This document shows positions 52,153 to 56,318 of a DNA stretch of 56,318 nt, piece by piece. The stretch's first letter is position 1. Each line of letters starts with the position of its first letter. A program made the position numbers and the translations under genes. Origin of the DNA: CALMAK01 sp964392265 (GTDB taxonomy: Bacteria > Patescibacteriota > Saccharimonadia > Saccharimonadales > Saccharimonadaceae); assembly GCA_964392265.1 (NCBI GenBank), contig CAYMOS010000005.1:1-56318 (forward strand), given 5' to 3'. The notes under the pieces are model-generated. The model ran no database searches, was not told where the DNA came from, and worked only from the letters and a program-made list of their open reading frames with translations.

Positions 52153-53772
52153 ATGGACGAAGATAAAATTCAACAGCGTCGTCGCGATCAGGACGAACAG
52201 GCAACTATGCAGCGCTCGACGGTGCTTGGTCTCCAGTATCTTGATACGCGGCAAGTTGAAGATACCTTGCCGCTGGCATGGGATGTGCTAGACATTGCTG
52301 AGATGCATAAGAGTCGCATTATTCCACTGATACCAGGTAGCGAGTCCGAACCTTGGCAGTTTGGCATTACCACTCAGACGCCTCAATCGGTGTCGCAGAA
52401 TCTACATAAAAAATATGCCGAGGTTGGACAAAACACCTTATTCTATCTGATCAGTAACAGTGGGTACCGGGCATTTATGAATCGTTTTGATCCGCCAAAG
52501 AAGGTGGTATATGACGATATCAAGATTGCCAGTGAAGGTGACAGTGACACCTTAGCAGCCGTCAGCCAGACGTTGAATTCTGTCGGTACAGATGAGCTGT
52601 TTAACTTTCTTTTGGATCAGGCGGACAAATTAGGAGCCAGTGACATCCATATTGAGAACCAACGGACGTATATCCGTGTTCGTATGCGTGTCGACGGTGC
52701 CTTGCACCCTGTGGCCGAACTCGAACGTGAGCGGTATCGTATTATTATGGGCGAGCTTGCTAGCCGTGCTGGTGTGTCGAGTGCTGCTAACACGCCACAA
52801 TCAGGTCACATGCAGCGCGAGATCACGCGTGATGGCGCAACGCACCTTCTGAACATCCGTGTTGAGACCGTTCCGACACTGTATGGGCAAGACGCGGTGA
52901 TGCGTTTGTTCAACTTTGACGAATCGATGCTGAATCTGGATCTGCTGGGCATTCAGGATCGTGAACGCAAGGAGATTAATGAGATCGTCGGACACCCGAG
53001 AGGTATGTTATTGATGGTAGGTCCAACAGGATCTGGTAAATCAACCACCCTCTATAGTATGATCAATGCCCTCAATACAGTCGACCGCAAGATTATCACC
53101 CTAGAAGATCCGATCGAATATGGTATCGGGGGAATTGCGCAGATTCCTATTGATACGACTGGGGGGCAACACTTCGCCGATGGACTGCGTAGCGTGCTAC
53201 GCCTGGACCCTGATGTCGTGATGGTCGGTGAGATTCGCGATGCCGATACGGCTAAGACGGCAATTCAGGCCTCAATTACTGGTCACCTGGTGCTATCGAG
53301 CTTTCACGCCAATTCAACCTCAACGGCATTCAGCCGTATGATCGACTTGATTGGGGTAAATCCTATTTTTAGTACGGCCATTCGCATGGTGATGGCGCAG
53401 CGATTGGTACGAAAATTAGACGATAATAAAGAAGAATATGAACCAGATCATGCGACTCGTAAGTGGGTGCATGAGGTACTGAAAGATCTTCCTGATCACG
53501 TCGAAAAGCCGGATTTTGACAATTTTAAGCTATGGCGACCCGTCAAAACTGAAGAGTCACCGTTTGGATACAAAGGACGTATCGTTATTATCGAGCAATT
53601 GGTCGTGACCGAGCCAATTCAGGCGTTTTTGCGTGGCGACGTCGCCGAGGTACACTCTGAGGCGATTGAAAAGATTGCTCGCCAGAATGGTATGCTAACG
53701 TTGTTAGAGCAGGGCGTCCTGGCGGCCCTTCGTGGTGATACGACAATCGAAGAAGTAAACCGCGTTATTTAA
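52153..53772 (+). CDS. pilB: PilB/GspE-type pilus assembly ATPase
   Basis: The N-terminal domain (residues 1-140) is followed by the N2 domain (ASDIHIENQ, VRMRVDGALHPV) and the ATPase core: Walker A VGPTGSGKST near residue 290, the Asp box TLEDPIEY, Walker B LRLDPDVVMVGEIRD and the His box TGHLVLSSFHAN. The zinc tetracysteine common in PilB is not present. It powers extension of a type IV pilus, and the window ends in a prepilin gene that could supply its subunit. A TACGAT box lies eight bases before ATG. Confidence 0.94.
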   Translation: MDEDKIQQRRRDQDEQATMQRSTVLGLQYLDTRQVEDTLPLAWDVLDIAEMHKSRIIPLIPGSESEPWQFGITTQTPQSVSQNLHKKYAEVGQNTLFYLISNSGYRAFMNRFDPPKKVVYDDIKIASEGDSDTLAAVSQTLNSVGTDELFNFLLDQADKLGASDIHIENQRTYIRVRMRVDGALHPVAELERERYRIIMGELASRAGVSSAANTPQSGHMQREITRDGATHLLNIRVETVPTLYGQDAVMRLFNFDESMLNLDLLGIQDRERKEINEIVGHPRGMLLMVGPTGSGKSTTLYSMINALNTVDRKIITLEDPIEYGIGGIAQIPIDTTGGQHFADGLRSVLRLDPDVVMVGEIRDADTAKTAIQASITGHLVLSSFHANSTSTAFSRMIDLIGVNPIFSTAIRMVMAQRLVRKLDDNKEEYEPDHATRKWVHEVLKDLPDHVEKPDFDNFKLWRPVKTEESPFGYKGRIVIIEQLVVTEPIQAFLRGDVAEVHSEAIEKIARQNGMLTLLEQGVLAALRGDTTIEEVNRVI

Positions 53773-53775
53773 CCT

Positions 53776-53913
53776 TTCACATTTATCGGTTTTGTGCTAT
53801 AATCGGCAATTGATTGTATAGAGTAAACGCCTAGATTCGAGGGTGTGGAGCCGCAGCCATACAACTGCGTGGCCAGCCAAGATCGAACAAGGCATTAATT
53901 ATAGAGGTAAAAT
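53776..53913 (+). promoter_or_regulatory. rplS promoter and structured leader
   Basis: TTCACA (53776-53781) and TATAAT (53798-53803) are 16 bases apart. A leader of about 105 bases follows with a stem of GCCGCAG against CTGCGTGGC (bulged) near 53852-53873. The position and size would suit an autoregulatory ribosomal-protein leader. Confidence 0.55.
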
Positions 53914-54366
53914 ATGAGTTTTGCACTTATCCAAAAAGTAAATGACGAGCAGAAAAAGCACGCAGTTGTTGACGCACGTAGCGGTGACACGGTTCGTGTT
54001 CACCAAAAGATCAAAGAAGGTAACAAAGAGCGTGTTCAGGTGTTTGAAGGCGTCGTTATCCGTACCGACAACAAAAAGCAGCATACCAGTCGTATCACGG
54101 TTCGCAAGATTGCTAGCGGTATTGGTGTTGAAAAGAGCTTTCTTTTGCACAGCCCATTGGTAGAGAAGATCGAAATCGTGCGCCGTGCCAAGGTTCGCCG
54201 TAACTTCCTTAGCTATCTGCGTAACCGTAGTGGTAAGAGTGCTCGCCTGAGTGCTGTTGGTTTTGACCGCGAGGCAGTTAATACGCTCGAAGAAGCGCCA
54301 GCAGAAGTTGCCGAAGAGGCACCAGTCGCTGAGGCTGAAGCACCTGCTGAAGAAAAAGCAGAATAG
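53914..54366 (+). CDS. rplS: Ribosomal protein L19 with acidic tail
   Basis: The L19 fold is clear: DARSGDTVRVHQKIKEGNK, VQVFEGVVI, SRITVRKIASGIGVEK and VRRAKVRRNFLSYLR. The core ends near residue 115; the last 35 residues are an Ala/Glu/Pro tail (EEAPAEVAEEAPVAEAEA) absent from most L19. It is 150 aa in all. AGAGGTAAAAT precedes ATG. Confidence 0.97.
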   Translation: MSFALIQKVNDEQKKHAVVDARSGDTVRVHQKIKEGNKERVQVFEGVVIRTDNKKQHTSRITVRKIASGIGVEKSFLLHSPLVEKIEIVRRAKVRRNFLSYLRNRSGKSARLSAVGFDREAVNTLEEAPAEVAEEAPVAEAEAPAEEKAE

Positions 54367-54385
54367 TTCTTTACTGTCATTCTAT

Positions 54386-54420
54386 ATACCTCCCACTGCG
54401 GTAGCGGGAGGTATTTTTTT
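54386..54420 (+). terminator. rplS terminator
   Basis: ATACCTCCC pairs with GGGAGGTAT around an 11-base loop and is followed by seven T. Classical intrinsic terminator. Confidence 0.93.
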
Positions 54421-54429
54421 ATTATCCAC

Positions 54430-54466
54430 TTGCTAAATACGGTCGGGGGGGGGGGGGGGGTAGACT
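54430..54466 (+). promoter_or_regulatory. Promoter with a 16-G homopolymer spacer
   Basis: TTGCTA (54430-54435), nine bases (AATACGGTC), sixteen G (54445-54460) and TAGACT (54461-54466). The spacer is 25 bases as written; eight G would give the optimal 17. Slippage of the G run would tune or switch expression of the gene at 54504. Confidence 0.65.
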
Positions 54467-54503
54467 ATAAGGAGTTCATATCAATCAAAGGAGGGAATAT
54501 TAT

Positions 54504-55127
54504 ATGAGTAAAAACGATGTAGAGCTGAAGAAGAGTGGGCTGGCAAGTGCTGCGTTGGTATTGGGTATTATTGCTGTCGTATTGTCATTCATACCAATTA
54601 TCAATAATGCTGCATTTGTATTGGGCGTGCTGGCGGTTATCTTTGGTTTGATACCGTTGTTCAAGAAGCGACGGGTGGCGATATCAATTGTGGCGATTGT
54701 GCTGGGTATCCTCTCGGTCGTCATCACCTTGAATATGCAAAAGTCGGTTGGTGATGCACTCGACAAGGTCGGTGACGAAATTGGCCAGTCAATTGATGAT
54801 TCAACAGGCAAGAACACAGACGACATCCTCAAAAATGATATTGCGGTCGAGATGGGCGAGTTTGCTGTTACCGAGGACGAATACGGTATTCAAAGTTCCA
54901 AAATGGTGGTGACGGTAACTAACAAGACGAGTGAGAAGCAATCATTTAGTATCAAAATCGAAGCTGTCGATGCAGACGGCAAGCGTATCGATGATGATAC
55001 GGTGTACGCTAGTGACTTGAATGCGGGTCAGTCGCAAGATTTTGATGCATTCACGCTCGTTCAGAGTGATAAATATGAATCGCTAAAAACTGCAACGTTT
55101 AAGATAGTATCTGTTTCTAAAGTATAA
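54504..55127 (+). CDS. Membrane protein with extracellular beta domain
   Basis: Residues 12-78 hold three or four hydrophobic helices in a DUF4190-like pattern (SAALVLGIIAVVLSFIPI, FVLGVLAVIFGLIPL, ISIVAIVLGILSVVI). Residues 115-207 look like a beta-sandwich domain of the FxLYD/DUF4352 type (MVVTVTNKTSEKQSFSIKIEA). A surface or cell-envelope role is likely. AAAGGAGG precedes ATG. The promoter has a poly-G spacer and is probably phase-variable. Confidence 0.75.
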   Translation: MSKNDVELKKSGLASAALVLGIIAVVLSFIPIINNAAFVLGVLAVIFGLIPLFKKRRVAISIVAIVLGILSVVITLNMQKSVGDALDKVGDEIGQSIDDSTGKNTDDILKNDIAVEMGEFAVTEDEYGIQSSKMVVTVTNKTSEKQSFSIKIEAVDADGKRIDDDTVYASDLNAGQSQDFDAFTLVQSDKYESLKTATFKIVSVSKV

Positions 55128-55146
55128 GATTCTATGCGTATACTTG

Positions 55147-55169
55147 GCGCCCCGATTGGGGCGCTTTTT
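55147..55169 (+). terminator. Terminator ahead of rnhB
   Basis: GCGCCCC-GATT-GGGGCGC followed by TTTTT. The rnhB -10 box (TACAAT, 55173-55178) starts three bases later, so terminator and promoter nearly overlap. Confidence 0.92.
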
Positions 55170-55184
55170 GTGTACAATGAAGAT

Positions 55185-56180
55185 ATGATTCTTGGGATTG
55201 ACGAAGCGGGTCGCGGGCCATGGGCAGGACCTTTAGTGGTAGGGGCTGTCATATTGGGTGGTGCCCAGATTGAAGGGCTGACCGATAGCAAAAAACTGAC
55301 CAAGAAAAAACGCGAACGGCTGTACGACGAAATCACTGGCCACTCGACTGCTTATGCTAGTGGTTGGGTAACGGCGGCAGAGCTAGATGAGATTGGTATG
55401 AGTGCCGCCTTGCGGCTGGCGACTAGGCGGGCTGTCGAACAGATTACGGTGCTCTATTCGGAGATTATTATTGACGGTACGATTAATTTTTTGGCAGACA
55501 CCGGCAAGGGAAAGTACGTCCAAACGATGCCGAAGGCTGATCTCTTAGTACCAAGTGTCAGTGCGGCCAGCATCATCGCCAAAGTGGAACGTGATCACTA
55601 TATGACGAAACTGGGTGAGGAATATCCGCAGTATGGGTTTGGTGCACATGCGGGCTATGGCGTGGCGAAACATCGGGCAGCGATAGAAGAGTACGGGGTC
55701 ACCCCCGAGCATCGATTGAGTTTTGCACCATTGGCGAAATATCGTACGACATCAAGATCACTGCTTTCGTCGTCGCAGATTTCAAAAAAATCTGAACACT
55801 CTGTTAGTCGGTCTGGACAGGCCATCCGTATTCGCGAAACTTCAAAGTCCCTTGGCGATAGAGCTGAAGAAGTAGTTGCGGAATACTTGCAGCGCGAGGG
55901 ACATAAAATCATTGATCGTAATTGGCGCACGAAATTTTGTGAAATAGATATAATTTCGCGCTACAAAGATATTATATACTTCACTGAGGTAAAATATCGT
56001 CGTAATACAGTGCATGGTGACGGCTTGGCTGCAATTACGGCTAAAAAGCGACGCCAGATGAAGTTTGCTGCGGAGTACTTCATCCTCAAACATCAAATCA
56101 ATGACTGCGATCTTCATCTGGCGGTTGCGGATTTGTCGGGTACTGATTTTGCGCTCAGAGCGTGGTTACCTATTCACTAG
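55185..56180 (+). CDS. rnhB: RNase HII fused to a YraN-type nuclease domain
   Basis: Residues 1-190 are RNase HII: LGIDEAGRGPWAGPL with two metal-binding acids, IDGTINF, VSAASIIAKVERD and HAGYG. Residues about 225-331 are a YraN/UPF0102 domain (LGDRAEEVVAEYLQREGHKII, CEIDII and FTEVKYRR, giving the D...ExK nuclease triad). A Ser-rich linker (SRSLLSSSQISKKS) joins them. ATG is six bases after TACAAT; a longer frame upstream would run through the terminator. The enzymes are usually separate adjacent genes. Confidence 0.94.
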   Translation: MILGIDEAGRGPWAGPLVVGAVILGGAQIEGLTDSKKLTKKKRERLYDEITGHSTAYASGWVTAAELDEIGMSAALRLATRRAVEQITVLYSEIIIDGTINFLADTGKGKYVQTMPKADLLVPSVSAASIIAKVERDHYMTKLGEEYPQYGFGAHAGYGVAKHRAAIEEYGVTPEHRLSFAPLAKYRTTSRSLLSSSQISKKSEHSVSRSGQAIRIRETSKSLGDRAEEVVAEYLQREGHKIIDRNWRTKFCEIDIISRYKDIIYFTEVKYRRNTVHGDGLAAITAKKRRQMKFAAEYFILKHQINDCDLHLAVADLSGTDFALRAWLPIH

Positions 56181-56233
56181 TTGTATTTATGATCTAACGG
56201 CCCAGGAAGGATCGACTCCTTGTCTGGAATTAC

Positions 56234-56268
56234 TTGACGAATGTACGCGGGGGGGGGGGGGGTAAACT
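56234..56268 (+). promoter_or_regulatory. Prepilin promoter with a 14-G homopolymer spacer
   Basis: TTGACG (56234-56239), nine bases (AATGTACGC), fourteen G (56249-56262) and TAAACT (56263-56268). The spacer is 23 bases as written; eight G would give 17. The nine-plus-G layout is identical to the promoter at 54430. Confidence 0.7.
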
Positions 56269-56275
56269 ATACGCT

Positions 56276-56318
56276 ATGAATACTGCTCGTGGCTTTACTA
56301 TTGTCGAACTACTTGTAG
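56276..56318 (+). CDS. Type IV prepilin-like protein, N-terminal fragment
   Basis: Only 14 codons lie in the window: MNTARGFTIVELLV. Arg-Gly before FTIVELLV is the prepilin peptidase site, with the Glu at position 5 after cleavage and the hydrophobic pilin helix beginning. ATG is seven bases after TAAACT, so the message is probably leaderless. It is cut by the window end. PilB encoded 2.5 kb upstream could assemble it. Confidence 0.85.
   Translation, partial: MNTARGFTIVELLV

Noticed and set aside
1..56318. CRISPR arrays, insertion sequences and tRNA or rRNA genes
   Set aside because: No spaced direct repeats, no transposase-like protein, and no T-loop or acceptor pattern or rRNA core was seen on reading both strands.
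1..56318. Recoded TGA as glycine (Gracilibacteria-type code)
   Set aside because: TGA ends trxB, the J-domain gene and the HIT gene at expected lengths, and no gene needs read-through.

Overview
The window looks like chromosome from a Candidate Phyla Radiation bacterium, most likely Candidatus Saccharibacteria (TM7). The signs are: short intergenic gaps; single-copy housekeeping genes packed in short operons; an RNase HII-YraN fusion; a split transketolase; no de novo NAD or purine pathway in view; and a predominance of genes whose -10 box sits six bases before the start codon (leaderless transcripts). TGA is used as a normal stop, so the standard bacterial code applies and Gracilibacteria-type recoding does not. 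This assignment rests on gene content and architecture; no database search was possible.

Region 1 (about 1-12.4 kb) is a NAD-salvage island. A leftward operon holds pncA, pncB and a NUDIX-kinase fusion. Divergent from it are a histidine-phosphatase gene and a fusion of a NadM-like adenylyltransferase with a methyltransferase. nadE and nadD are divergent from each other further right. Between them lie an nrtR repressor gene (NUDIX plus winged helix) and a three-gene rightward operon: a J-domain pseudokinase, a von Willebrand A protein and a diverged adenylosuccinate-synthetase-like enzyme. I find six 21-bp sites of the form TTAKTGT-N7-ACAMTAA. They occur in pairs, exactly in front of pncA/phosphatase, in front of the three-gene operon, and between nadE and nadD. 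A seventh weak copy overlaps the nrtR start codon. This ties the uncharacterised three-gene operon to NAD status and is the strongest candidate for an undescribed system. The operon is GC-rich with strong Shine-Dalgarno sequences, unlike its neighbours, which suggests acquisition by transfer.

Region 2 (12.4-28.2 kb) holds small membrane proteins, a PAP2 phosphatase, rmuC, an aquaporin, pheS and pheT with NUDIX, NIF3-like and HIT genes between them, an FKBP isomerase, trxB, a phospholipase-D-like gene, pyrophosphatase, a RelA/SpoT enzyme and gap.

Region 3 (28.2-35.3 kb) is a pentose-phosphate/glycolysis operon: rpiB, rpe, transketolase halves, fba, two PfkB kinases and a LOG-like gene. Two GC-rich, hairpin-bracketed single-gene cassettes lie near it (a membrane protein and a small secreted protein).

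Region 4 (35.3-53.8 kb) holds uvrB, two HAD phosphatases, a DEAD-box helicase behind a long structured leader, gatCAB with an inserted membrane HEPN-like gene, a galU-like gene, dnaE, a SpoU methyltransferase and a PilB-type pilus ATPase.

Region 5 (53.8-56.3 kb) holds rplS, a membrane protein, the rnhB-yraN fusion and the start of a type IV prepilin. The membrane-protein and prepilin promoters each contain a poly-G run (16 and 14 G) between -35 and -10, preceded by nine bases of other sequence in both cases. This is the hallmark of a phase-variable promoter, here apparently driving pilin in a CPR bacterium.
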